Virus record (IMG/VR): IMGVR_UViG_3300048444_000202
Location: 1 to 29,979 of that record
Origin: a virus
Direction: 5' to 3' (one strand)
DNA: 29,979 nt
The translations under genes were made by a program, and so were the position numbers. The notes beneath the pieces were generated by a model. It searched no databases and was not told where the DNA came from. It saw nothing but the letters and a program-made list of their open reading frames with translations. Below, in pieces: positions 5,552-15,100 of this stretch (positions within the stretch are counted from its first letter, which is position 1; each line of letters opens with the position of its first letter).

Positions 5552-6005
5552 CTCAAAGGGTTTCTTAATCCCTCCTAAGTCCTTATAAAACAGTGACTTA
5601 GCGATTCTGTCAGCTTCTTTTTGTGGTCTTCTTGGTCTTTCGGTTGTCATTCGGCAGTCAGGGAGGCCACGGGGGGAACTCCGCGTACCTCTATGTCGAT
5701 TTGGCCTCACAGATTTTTGTACCAAAACTTTTCGACCTCTGCAAGACCATCTGTCAGATTATCTGTCAGACCGTCTCAGCGATCTCCTACAGCCTTCTCT
5801 AGCACCTCCCTTCTGTCAGATACCTTAAAGATACTTAAAGGCTCTGAGAGCTTCTGAGAGGCTTATATCTAGGTACATAACTTAGTTAATTTACTCTAGC
5901 TGTTCATCTAGTACTTGACTTGGTGAGTGAGCGGTAGCGAGCGAACCCAAGTCATTGTCGAGTTGTTGACCGAAAACGTCACATTGAGCCAACTAATAGA
6001 TAAAC

Positions 6006-6048
6006 AAAAAAGCCCTAACGACAGCAGGAGGAAACTATACGTTAGGGC
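6006..6048 (-). terminator. intrinsic terminator after large terminase
   Basis: On the minus strand GCCCTAACG pairs with CGTTAGGGC across a 19-base loop and is followed by six T residues. It lies about 140 bases beyond the terminase stop, at the expected end of the late transcript, and separates late from early transcription. Confidence 0.75.
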
Positions 6049-6115
6049 AAACACAGGAGGTTAACAACAATGAACAAACAATGGAGGTAGACAGTCTTAT
6101 AGATAGTCTTAGAGA

Positions 6116-6147
6116 TTTTCTTTTTCTTTTTCTTTCCCTTTCCCCCC
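6116..6147 (+). repeat. 32-base pure pyrimidine tract
   Basis: An unbroken run of T and C just beyond the terminase stop codon, changing from T-rich to C-rich and ending in six C residues. Such tracts can form triplex or unusual DNA structures. Its role here is unknown. Confidence 0.5.
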
Positions 6148-6188
6148 ATATGTCAGGGAGTCATTAACCTGTTGTTTTATAAAGGTTT

Positions 6189-7859
6189 TTACCAGCTACA
6201 CCAAGTGGCCTGTTGACGGTCTCCAAGACCTCCTTGAGCATTCTCAATGAAGTCTCTAAGTTCCTGTTCTAACAGTTCTTCTTGGCGCTGCTTCTCCAGT
6301 AACTTAGCGTCTGCATCCATCTGTTCATTCCAGTACTGAACCATTATTGATAAACAGTCCAGCCTGTCATCGTGTCTCAGTGCTCCACGCTCATCTGTAA
6401 GACGAGCCATTTGATAGAACAGAGAGTACGATGGGTCTTTCTCAGTTGACTCAGCGTCATCAATGATAACTCGTGGGTCAACGATTAGACGGTGCTGCAT
6501 GAGTACTGGTTCGAGTGTGTCAATGATACGTTTCTCTTTCTGCTGTTGGTGTTTGACCTCACTTATCGTGCATGGATAAATACGGTTCAACCAAGGCTTC
6601 AACAGCTGCATGAACATACCGTCACCGAAGTTACCCTCAATGACAATCTCATGGACTCTGTGTGCCTTAGCGACATTCGCTAGGTGTCGTAGAGTTGCAT
6701 CTGAGTAACCGTCTCGGAGACCTCGTGACTCTGGAACAAAGATATATCCATTGAGCATATAACCCACACAGTAAGCAGTTTCGTCCTTACCACGCCCTGA
6801 GGGGTCGATAGCGAGGACTTTTCCTGTGTAAGGCTGTCTACCCTCTCCTATCCACATTGGACGGTAATAGCGATCTCCTGCGAGGCCGTGAAGGGGTAAA
6901 TCAGTGTGTTGTAGGTCTCGCTTAGAAGACCAAGCGAACTCTGTTGGAGCTTCTTTAGGATGTACCTCAGTGACAATCAGGTCACTAAGCTTCAATGGGT
7001 ATTTATCTGCGTCAGCCAAGCTCGTGTCCAACATGAACTGCAAGGCGAAGCCAGCTTTACCGTATGACAGGTAGCGCTCCTCCAAGTCAGCATCAGAGAA
7101 TCGTTTCGGGTCAGTGGTATGCCCTGTGGCACACTCTAAGTTCAAGATATAAGGCGCTAAACGGCCTTTGTAAGACGCTATTTCTTCTTCCGAAGGCATA
7201 CGTGCAGGCCACACTCTAATCTCGTAGCCACGCTCCTCTAGGTTGTTATATAGCGACATTTCAGTCTGAGGCGTACCCAAGTAGATGATTCGTGAAGTTG
7301 GGAGGGGCTTGAGAATCGCATCAAACTCTTTGACCAGCTCAGATAGTTTATCTCGTGCGTCCTGTGTTGCTGAGTTATTAAGAACCTCAATATCGTCAGC
7401 GATAATCATGTCTGCACGACTACCTGTAAGCTGTCCAGTAATACCGACCGACTTCACCGATGGTGAGTGGTCTGAAGTGGCAGGAGCGACATCGAAGGAC
7501 ATCATTGAGTTCCGTTGGTCGGCTCTAGGAGCTAAGTGTTGTAGGAACTCGACCTCGCTAATGAGTCGCTTGGTGAAGATTGAGAAGTTGTCAGCGCGGT
7601 CTTTACTTGCTGATACAACCATTATTTTCAGTTGTGGGTTTCGATATAAATTCCACACCACAAAAGCAGATGTAATCCAAGACTTGCCTACGCCTCGGAA
7701 AGCTTCAATCACACATCGTTTAGGCGCTTCTTGCAGATACTTGGCAATGTCATACTGAAGTGGTGTGGGGTCTGGAAGATTAAGGTGCTTCCAGATTAGA
7801 TAGAGAAAATATCGAAAGTCCGATTTGACCTTTTGTTCTAATTCTTGTTCGGTACTCAC
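6189..7859 (-). CDS. large terminase subunit (T7 gp19-like, DNA maturase B)
   Basis: This 556-aa motor and nuclease packages phage DNA into procapsids (T7 gp19: 586 aa). The ATPase part shows Walker A FRGVGKS (54-60), Walker B ADMIIADDIE (149-158) and the coupling motif IIYLGTPQTE (191-200). The RuvC-like nuclease part shows D352 in AIDPSG, E408 in VIEGNFGDG and the aspartates of RHDDRLD (497-501). The start is GTG, chosen because GAGGT lies 5 bases before it. A palindromic operator lies 19 bases upstream. It is the last late gene before the terminator. All motifs are intact. Confidence 0.95.
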   Translation of the reverse strand: MSTEQELEQKVKSDFRYFLYLIWKHLNLPDPTPLQYDIAKYLQEAPKRCVIEAFRGVGKSWITSAFVVWNLYRNPQLKIMVVSASKDRADNFSIFTKRLISEVEFLQHLAPRADQRNSMMSFDVAPATSDHSPSVKSVGITGQLTGSRADMIIADDIEVLNNSATQDARDKLSELVKEFDAILKPLPTSRIIYLGTPQTEMSLYNNLEERGYEIRVWPARMPSEEEIASYKGRLAPYILNLECATGHTTDPKRFSDADLEERYLSYGKAGFALQFMLDTSLADADKYPLKLSDLIVTEVHPKEAPTEFAWSSKRDLQHTDLPLHGLAGDRYYRPMWIGEGRQPYTGKVLAIDPSGRGKDETAYCVGYMLNGYIFVPESRGLRDGYSDATLRHLANVAKAHRVHEIVIEGNFGDGMFMQLLKPWLNRIYPCTISEVKHQQQKEKRIIDTLEPVLMQHRLIVDPRVIIDDAESTEKDPSYSLFYQMARLTDERGALRHDDRLDCLSIMVQYWNEQMDADAKLLEKQRQEELLEQELRDFIENAQGGLGDRQQATWCSW

Positions 7860-7877
7860 GTTGACCTCGATTTATAC

Positions 7878-7887
7878 TCACAAGTGA
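7878..7887 (-). promoter_or_regulatory. operator-like palindrome upstream of terminase
   Basis: The minus strand reads TCACTTGTGA inside CTCACTTGTGAG, 18 bases before the terminase GTG. TTGACA (7896-7901) and TATAAA (7871-7876) flank it, but the 19-base spacing is long and the start of transcription would fall in the terminase ribosome site. It is therefore more likely an operator, a road-block or a phage-polymerase promoter. Confidence 0.5.
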
Positions 7888-7911
7888 GACATCCCTGTCA
7901 ATAAAAATCCT

Positions 7912-8076
7912 TTAGATTACGTCAGTCTTCTCCACTACCTCTTTGACGACTTCGAGAGCCTTGTCATCAAAGTCAGTGTCAGTGCGTTTAACCAACACTT
8001 CTGCTGCTTCCAAAAGCAGTTTCTTAACAGCAGCGGTCTTGAACATTTTCAGTAAGAAGTTCATTACGAAAGGCAT
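7912..8076 (-). CDS. small hypothetical protein (54 aa)
   Basis: A 54-aa protein starting MPFVMNFLLKMFKTAAVKK, with an amphipathic N-terminal helix and an acidic/basic C-terminal helix ending VVEKTDVI. The ribosome site is clear (AGGAG, 7 bases before ATG). It sits between the two terminase subunits, where T7 has its spanin genes 18.5 and 18.7. The hydrophobic N-terminus might associate with membrane but is too short and charged for a sure membrane segment. No family was recognised. Confidence 0.6.
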   Translation of the reverse strand: MPFVMNFLLKMFKTAAVKKLLLEAAEVLVKRTDTDFDDKALEVVKEVVEKTDVI

Positions 8077-8093
8077 AGTTATTCTCCTATTGG

Positions 8094-8306
8094 TTAGTGT
8101 GGATGTGCTTCATCGAATGACGGTAAGGTATCTGCAAGCTTTCCTAGCGCATTGTCACGTTTCGGAATGCCTGTAATACCGTTGTCATTCAGGAATTGAC
8201 GAGCTACGTTGAGTTCTTGGCTTGTTGCTTCTCCAGACTCGATACGCTCAAGAAGCTCTGTGCCAAGTTTCTCGTGTAGCTCAGCGAAAAGGCGGTCTAA
8301 GTTCAT
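8094..8306 (-). CDS. small terminase subunit-like protein (T7 gp18 position)
   Basis: A 70-aa helical protein. The segment GEATSQELNVARQFLNDNGITG resembles small terminase (DNA maturase A) proteins of marine T7-like phages, which recognise the phage DNA and hand it to the large subunit. T7 gp18 is 89 aa, so this one is short. The ATG overlaps the stop of the HNH gene (ATGA), and the large subunit follows after one small gene, close to T7 order. The assignment rests on this motif and on position. Confidence 0.7.
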   Translation of the reverse strand: MNLDRLFAELHEKLGTELLERIESGEATSQELNVARQFLNDNGITGIPKRDNALGKLADTLPSFDEAHPH

Positions 8307-8536
8307 TTGTTACGTCCTCGGTTTTTACGCTTAGACTGCATTCTTAGGTTCTTGCGAGAGTTGTTAAGTGGGTTACGGTCTTTGTGGTCTACGTCCTTAC
8401 CGTCTCCCTTACGTGCCAAGCCTAGCTTGACCATCTTACGTCTCGCTTTGTTTCGAGCAGACCTGCGTTTCCGTTGCTCTGGTTTGCTGTGGTAACGCCT
8501 ATACTCCTCTTTATAATCACGATTTTTCTTCGGCAT
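8303..8536 (-). CDS. HNH endonuclease-like protein
   Basis: A 77-aa very basic protein. The C-terminal half GDGKDVDHKDRNPLNNSRKN followed by LRMQSKRKNRGR fits the HNH signature: D-H pair, N-P-L-N-N and the following N-L-R. The N-terminal half is an arginine/lysine-rich helix that could bind DNA. Small HNH proteins next to terminases in many phages act with the terminase in DNA cleavage for packaging; others are homing nucleases. Without a host intron or obvious insertion footprint, the packaging role seems more likely. It has ATGA coupling to the next gene. Confidence 0.7.
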   Translation of the reverse strand: MPKKNRDYKEEYRRYHSKPEQRKRRSARNKARRKMVKLGLARKGDGKDVDHKDRNPLNNSRKNLRMQSKRKNRGRNK

Positions 8537-8753
8537 ATGAACGCTCCAGCTCTCTTAGACGATTCTCAAAATCACGGTGGATGTAATCCTGAGCAGTCTT
8601 GTTACTGTTTAAGTCCTTGCGGAGGTGAAGAACTTCTGTCCTCAACTCCACAAGCTCGACTGTTGTTTGCATGACCTGTGAACCGAACCAGATAAGCAGA
8701 GCGCATATGATGGTCTGCATGATGTCGCTAAAGTTAATCTTCCGATGGTTCAT
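8517..8753 (-). CDS. one-membrane-segment coiled-coil protein, possible spanin or holin
   Basis: A 78-aa protein with a single hydrophobic segment (IMQTIICALLIWFGSQVM, about residues 11-28) followed by a long charged helix with coiled-coil character. That is the plan of an inner-membrane spanin (Rz) with an N-terminal anchor. It is short for Rz and I see no matching Rz1 lipoprotein, so a holin or a generic membrane protein are alternatives. It overlaps the genes on both sides by about 20 bases, so the group is one translational unit. Confidence 0.5.
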   Translation of the reverse strand: MNHRKINFSDIMQTIICALLIWFGSQVMQTTVELVELRTEVLHLRKDLNSNKTAQDYIHRDFENRLRELERSYAEEKS

Positions 8754-8934
8754 CCTTGCTTAACTCGCTGATTTTCTGGAACAGTTCATTCACAGGCAGA
8801 CCTTTACTAGGGTCTACTTCGATTTCTAGCATCCGACACAGATTCATAACGACTTCGCTCATGCTCTGCATCTGCTTACTCATCTTGTAGTTCTGATAAG
8901 CAAGGTCTCTCACTTCTTGCTCTAAGTTATCCAT
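8734..8934 (-). CDS. coiled-coil hypothetical protein (66 aa)
   Basis: A 66-aa acidic helical protein, rich in E, Q, M and L, beginning MDNLEQEVRDLAYQNYKMSK; no membrane segment. The ribosome site TAGGAGGG is strong. It lies in the lysis/packaging cassette, where T7 has the holin gene 17.5, but it lacks a hydrophobic segment and is not a holin. I do not recognise it. Confidence 0.65.
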   Translation of the reverse strand: MDNLEQEVRDLAYQNYKMSKQMQSMSEVVMNLCRMLEIEVDPSKGLPVNELFQKISELSKDEPSED

Positions 8935-8942
8935 TTACCCTC

Positions 8943-9146
8943 CTATACTGTCCGTGAGACGGTCGCTTGCTCGTCTGTGAATGTCATTGTGCTGCGGAAC
9001 TTCACGTTTGTCCCTTCAATGTCTGCTTGGTCGAAGTAAACGCCTTGAATCGTTACTTCAGGATTGGCTTCTAAGAATGCAGACACAGAAGCCGCTAAGT
9101 CAGTCATAAGCTGGTCTTGTGCTTGCGATAAGCTAGTTAAATCCAT
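8943..9146 (-). CDS. small hypothetical protein after tail fibre (67 aa)
   Basis: I chose the start at 9146 (MDLTSLSQAQDQLMTDLAAS) because AAGGAG lies 6 bases before it; an ATG 12 codons upstream lacks one. It has an N-terminal helix, then alternating hydrophobic strands ending in TMTFTDEQATVSRTV. Position directly after a large fibre gene raises the possibility of a fibre assembly chaperone, but no such family is recognised and it could be a minor structural protein. Confidence 0.6.
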   Translation of the reverse strand: MDLTSLSQAQDQLMTDLAASVSAFLEANPEVTIQGVYFDQADIEGTNVKFRSTMTFTDEQATVSRTV

Positions 9147-9170
9147 AGATTTCTCCTTTTGATTGTGAAA

Positions 9171-9191
9171 CGACCTCCACAAGGGAGGCCG
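9171..9191 (-). terminator. GC-rich hairpin after the tail fibre gene
   Basis: On the minus strand CGGCCTCC pairs with GGAGGTCG (8 bp, one G-U) around CTTGT, followed by only TTT. It starts 5 bases beyond the fibre stop. It may be a weak terminator or an mRNA-processing site protecting the end of the 7-kb fibre message. Confidence 0.45.
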
Positions 9192-9196
9192 CTAGA

Positions 9197-12100
9197 TTAT
9201 TGTTGTACGAATCCGACAGCTAACCATCGGACATTTCGAGTCTTAGGCGTCTCGTTCTCAAGAAGAACTGAGGTTGTACTAAATGTTCTGACGTAAGCGC
9301 CTTCATAATTGTTGTCAGATGAAGAAGAATCACGATTGGCAATTACTTGGAACACCTGAGTGAAGCGTTTAGGGAAGTAGTCATATTCTGTGCTATTGCT
9401 ACCTATCGAGGTCGAACCCCACTGGTAACAGAAGCCTGTTTCCTTATCTATCCAGTAGCCAGTTGATGCCTTACTGAACTCGTTCTTCTTGAATGCAGCC
9501 TTAACGACACCTGTGTACTTCGGCTTGATGCCTCCGCTAGTGCCTGTTCCAGAGGTTGTTCTGGTAACTTTGGCTCGGTATCGTATGTAGCTGCTGGTTG
9601 ACGGAATGGTGTCTGTGACTGTTATATCAGCACTGTAGTAGTAACCTCCGCGAGGAGGAACCATAACCCCAGGTTCGCCTGGAGCTAAGTAATCCTCAAC
9701 GTAAGATGGCTGATACCATCCAGTGACTGTAACAGTCTTAGCACTTCCTACATTCTGCCATGAGCCTCCAGAACCAATCTGACGTTGAATCTGAACGCTA
9801 TATATGGAAGAACTGTATTGGTAGTCAGGATACTGCTCACTGAGCGAGTCAGCGAATCGGAATCTGACTGATACGGTGTCGTCAGCTTTAAGAGTGCTTA
9901 GAGAGCCTGAGTAGACAGACGAGCCGCTTCCGACAGTAGTGTTATAGTCATCTTTAATCCAAGACTCGCTGTCAGCTAAATAATAAGGATAGATCGCCTT
10001 CTTAGCATCCTCAGCGATAGCTTGAGAGTCAACGGAGTTAGGAGCAAGGCCACCGCTAAAGTAACCACCACCATTCCCATCGACATAGAACAAGTCTTTC
10101 TGATTCGTCTTTCCTAACTCACCTTTGTAGAAGTGAATAGGACGCTCTGAATCAGGCTGAAGAAGGAAAGTGCGTTTGCTGCTGCCAGAGCCTTTAGACA
10201 CGTTCAGACCACCTGAAGCAATCAGGTTTGCCTGTACGACACCAGCAGATAACCACGAAGCTCGTACAGTACCCTCTAGCTCAGGAGGAGGTGTGTCAGC
10301 TTGCAAGTCAGAGAATTTTAGCACCTGACTTCCTGCCACATACAAGTCTTGTAAGCTAGTGTGTCCTGATGTACTTGTGATGTGGTTAATCCGCGCTGAG
10401 CTGAGTTCAGAGTACCCTGAAGGCAAATTCTCCAGCGTGGGGTTAATCAAGCTCCAGTTTGACCAACCACTGTTCAACGCAGCGTCTTGGTGTTGGACAA
10501 CATTCAGAGAGTATGAAGGGTTCGTTAAGTAGAGCTGTAGTTTGTAAGTACCATAAGTTCGATCAGATGATGGATAGATAATCCGAGCGTGTCTAATGGT
10601 TTCAGTACTGAAGCGAACTCCCTGAAGAACACTAAGGGCTAACTTGCCGTAAGCTCCAGTTGCCTGAAGAACGATTAGGTTGTGTCGTCCACTCTGCTTG
10701 TCGCTGATTGTAAACTTACCATGAGTTCGAGCTGAACCTTGAGCAATCGTGTACCAGCCGCTAGTTCCGATACTCGCGCTTACTTGGTTCTGCTCTGTCA
10801 GGTATGGCTTACTTGTTACATCATCCCAATGGACACTACTAGCGCTGGCTGCCCTGCCTTGGATGTCTATAGGCCATTCGCCACCAAAGTCTGTTGAATC
10901 AACCTGAAGGAGCAGTTGACGCGGTTGAGTTGCGCTCCATCCGATATGAATATCGTTAGTTCCTTGGTTAGCTCCACCGCCTCGTTGTACTTGAGGTACG
11001 TTAGACACATTGCCTAGTCCTACCTCAGAAGGAGTCGGTTTATGCTTGGTACTATAGACACGACCTCCACGGTCTTCGTAGATTGGAGCGTTAAAGTAGA
11101 AGCTAGGACGGTCAGTGTATATATGGAGATAGTTTGTATTAGCTGCACCAATATCAACATAACCGCTTGAACTTGAGATACGTAAAGTACCCCATTCGTT
11201 TACCGAACCACCTGAAATGTCATTCCAAGTATGAGTGTGACTGCTTGGAGTGAATGTACTAGGCTTGCCTGTAATCTCAGACCAAGAGTGGTTATGGCTA
11301 CTAGGAGTAAATGAGCTTGGCTTGTTGGAAATATCCCCCCATGACACACTGCCAGCTACAGATGCGTACTTAGCTTTAGACTGGAACGTGTACGTGCCAG
11401 AATTACTATGAGATCGCATACCCCAAATGTAACCTTCAGAGTCAACAGAGAAATGCACTGAGCGGGAACTGCTGACTTGAGCTGACAATACCGCAGTGTA
11501 AGTAGGGTTGTTTGTACTGCCTTGGTTCGTGACAGGGGTTACATATACGCCATTTGACTGTCCTCCTGCCTGTGTACCGTTAATGTCAAAGTTACCATTG
11601 AAGTTAATCTCAGTGTACGAGTGACTATGAGAACTAGGAGTGAACTTGCTAGGTTTACCTGTAATCTCATTCCAAGAGTGGCTGTGACTACTCGGAGTAA
11701 AACTGCTAGGCTTACCTGTAATCTCAGACCAAGAATGGCTGTGGCTACTTGGCGTAAAGCTAGTAGGTTTACCTGTTACTTCATTCCAAGTCGGCCAGCG
11801 AGTAGCTGTAGCTGGCTTGCTTTTAATCATTGACCACTCAGTGTTAACAACTAGAGAGTCATCTGAGCCAACTTCTTCCTTGACCTCGATAGTCAAAGAG
11901 CCACCGCTAGTGCCCCATTCACCACTCTTATTGGTTACAGTGACCCAATACTCATAATCCTGCCCTGAAGTTGGTAAGTTGGCAGTGAATGTTTCTTCCT
12001 CCCACAAGTTGCTGTGGTAGGTGAGGGGTATTGTGTCTTCGGTATACACACGCCCAGTGAAACTGCCAGTTCCGACAGTCTCTACAGTCGTGCTACCTAC

Positions 12101-15100
12101 TTTCTGTCGTTTCACAGCGAATGAGATGCTAGGCACAGTCGGACGTGTTGTACGTCCTTCGCCGAACCTAACACCTCCAGAAGCTCGTATAGTAACCTCA
12201 GTGTACTTACCGCCTGACTTGATTACAGGATTGTCAGGATTGCCTTGCTGAGCAGCGTAAAGGTTCAGACCAGTGTAAGGCATACCAGAGGCTGTACGAC
12301 TTCCTCCAGTCAACTGAGCGTCAGCTGAACGCATGACTAAACGATCTCGGAATGATGAATGCAAGTCCTTCCAGAGAATCTGTTCGTCCTGCTGCAAAGT
12401 GAAGTCACCTTCAATGGTAGTATTACCTAGCTGAGCGCGTTTCTCAGTGTTGTAGACAGACTCGATGTTGACAATCGAGTTAGCCTCAAGAGTTACCATT
12501 CTCGCCTTGTCTATATAGACGATTCCATCACGTATAGTGAATGGGAATATATCTACTCCAGCATCGTGAGTGAAACCTATCTGGTCAGCTTGGAACAATA
12601 GAGCAGTACCTAATGGGTCTGCTATAGCCCCAATACCAGCAACACGTCCGTCACTCTGGACTTTCAGTGAGTAGAAGGCTTCGTCTTCAGTTGCCCTAAC
12701 ACGTTCTTCAACAGCCTGAAGATCGGCAAAGTCCATCACGGAGAGGTCTGAGAGAACACAAGAACCATCACCTCCTGAGTAGTTACTAATAAACACCAGA
12801 CGGATGTACTTAGTTCCTTCTCGGAAGTTATCGTGTGCATCACCTATGCCTCCAATAAACCCTGTGACTTCCACAAGACCATCAGCAGCTGTGTACGTGC
12901 TTCCTGATAACGTGCAATACCTGTGAGTACCTGCGCCACCTGAGATAAAGTTGAAGTTCTCATCAAGGGTTACAACACCAACGTAGAAACGGTTCTTGTT
13001 CGGGTCAGTGGAGTCAGTGAGAACCTTGAAACGTGCTTCAACCTTATAGGTCTTATTAGGGTCAACACGCATCATAGGTCTTGTGTACCACCAACCGCCT
13101 TGAGAGAACACTACACCGTCAGGACTGTCTGACACATTACTAGAGGCTACAGGCGTTACCTCGCCAGTGTAGTCAGTGGATATGGCATTGGCGGTATTTA
13201 TACGCATACCTGTTCCTGTCGCATAACTGACTTGAGTTACTAGCTCTGCTTTATCAGAAGCATCCGCAGCTGCTTGTATCGCTACGTTCGCCTCTTGCAT
13301 GGCCTGTGTTGCAGATTGCTCAGCGTTGTTCTCTGCTTGAGCTGCTTGACTCGCTGAGTTTGCAGCGTTAGCCTCTGAAGTTGCTGCATTAGCCTCTGAG
13401 TTTGCAGCGTTAGACTCTGAAGTTGCAGCGTTAGACTCTGAAGTTGCAGCGTTAGAAGCTGAGCTTGAAGCTTGACTTTGCGCTGTCAGTGCAACATTAG
13501 CGTGTCCTTCTGCGTCTGTGCTTGCGTTAACAGCAGCAGTTGCTTCTTGTTCTGCAATGTTCTTAGCGGCAACCGCTTCGTCACGAGCTGTCTCAGCATC
13601 TGATTGAGCAGACTGTGCAGCGTCTCTTGCCTGTTCAGATTTAGTTTGAGCTACGAGTGAAGCGCTTGCGCTACCTTCCGCATCGGTTTTAGATTGTGCA
13701 GCTGCAACAGCAGATTGCTCAGCGTTACCAGCAGCATCCACAGCATCTGTCTTAGCAACCAATGCAGCACTAGCATAACCTTCAGCGTCTGTGCGTGCCT
13801 GAACAGCAGCCTGAGCATCTAGCCTCGCAGCATTAGCAGAATCAGCAGCATCACTTGCGGATTGAGCAGCGTTAGCTTCTGAGGTCGCAGCGTTTGACTC
13901 AGATGTTGCCGCGTTAGTTGCAGAGGTTTGTGCTTGTGTTCTAGCGGTTAAAGCAGATGTAGCGTTGCCCTCAGCGTCTGTCTTAGCTAATACCGCAGCG
14001 TCAGCAGCGTCCTGAGCATCACTGCTTGCAGTTAAAGCAGTTTGAGCGTGGCCTTGTGCGTTGGTCTCAGCAGTAACAGCTGATTGAGCAGATGACTGTG
14101 CATTACCAGCAGCATCTTCAGCCTGAGTCTTAGCTGTTAGTGCAGCCTGAGCAGAACCATCAGCTTCCGTTGCAGCTGTTGCAGCAGCTTGGGCATCAAG
14201 GCTTGCCGCACTAGCAGAGTCAGCAGCATCACTGGCTGATTGAGCAGCGTTTGTCTCAGCGGTTTCAGCCTTAGTTCTTGCAGTTAGAGCAGCTGTCGCT
14301 GAACCGTCAGCTTCAGTAGCAGCACTTGCAGCAGCCTGTGCGTCAAGGCTTGCAGCACTAGCAGAATCAGCGGCATCACTTGCAGCTGACTGTGCTTGGG
14401 TTTTAGCAGTCAACGCAGCTGTCGCTGAACCGTCAGCTTCTGTAGCAGCAGTGGCAGCAGCTTGTGCATCGAGTCTAGCGGCATCTGCCGAATCTGCTGC
14501 ATCACTTGCAGAGGTTTCAGCCTGAGTTCTTGCAGTTAGCGCTGCTGTAGCAGAGCCATCAGCTTCAGTCGCTGCCGTTGCAGCAGCTTGTGCAGAGTTC
14601 TCAGCTTCCGTCTTTGCAGTGAGTGCGGCCTGAGCTGAACCGTCAGCTTCAGTGGCAGCAGTAGCGGCAGCTTGTGCTGAAAGGCTTGCATTGGTGGCGT
14701 AGTTCTCAGCGTCAGTCTTAGCGGTCAACGCAGCTGTTGCAGCTCCCTCAGCGTCAGTCTTAGCGATTGTCGCTGCTTGCGCGTCAGTATTTGTTTGGGT
14801 CGCTGAGTTTTCCGCAGCGGTCTGAGCTGCTAGAGCTGCTTGAGCAGAGCCGTCTGCATCAGTCGCAGCAGATACAGCTGCCGTAGCATGGGTCTCAGCT
14901 TGGTCACGGAAGTTCTTAGCGTCAGTGCTTGCAGTTAATGCGGCCTGAGCTGAACCGTCAGCTTCTGTGGCAGCGGTAACAGCAGCTTGAGCATTAGTCT
15001 CTGCGATAACAGCTGAGTTAGCTGCTTCTGTGGCTTTCTGCGTGGCATTAGTCTCAGCTACGAGTGCAGCACTTGCAGCTCCCTCAGCATCAGTCTTGGC

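Larger units (their letters stand above)
5165..5819 (+). repeat. dispersed CTGTCAG heptamer cluster (7 copies)
   Basis: Exact CTGTCAG copies start at 5165, 5371, 5382, 5607, 5751, 5763 and 5813, all in the same orientation. Far fewer would be expected by chance in 655 bp, though isolated copies occur elsewhere in the window. T7 carries arrays of a 7-bp repeat next to its terminal repeats, and this cluster sits in the equivalent region. Confidence 0.5.
4827..6188. other. 1.36 kb non-coding region: presumed phage genome end and early control region
   Basis: It lies between the terminase gene and the first early gene, where T7-like phages carry the concatemer junction (terminal repeat) and early host promoters. 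It contains two boxA elements with hairpins, one strong promoter, two palindromic operators, seven CTGTCAG repeats, an inverted repeat at 5917-5923/5947-5953 (GACTTGG/CCAAGTC), a terminator and a polypyrimidine tract. A minus-strand frame at 5543-5725 with a TTG start is possible but weak. The ends of the virion DNA cannot be read from an integrated copy. Confidence 0.65.

Noticed and set aside
5543-5725. 60-aa minus-strand frame (TTG start) with a lysine/arginine-rich end, including RHRGTRSSPRGLPDCRM
   Set aside because: TTG start, poor ribosome site and location in the repeat-rich genome-end region; I could not tie it to any family. It may still be a tiny early gene.
5917-5953. Inverted repeat GACTTGG/CCAAGTC as a terminator
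   Set aside because: The stem is only 7 bp with a 23-base loop and no T tract follows on either strand.
4843-6180. Possible plus-strand regulator gene divergent from the early genes (for example a cI-like repressor)
   Set aside because: The only long plus-strand frame (5621-5857) has a serine/arginine-rich composition without helix-turn-helix and mirrors the repeats, so it is not gene-like.
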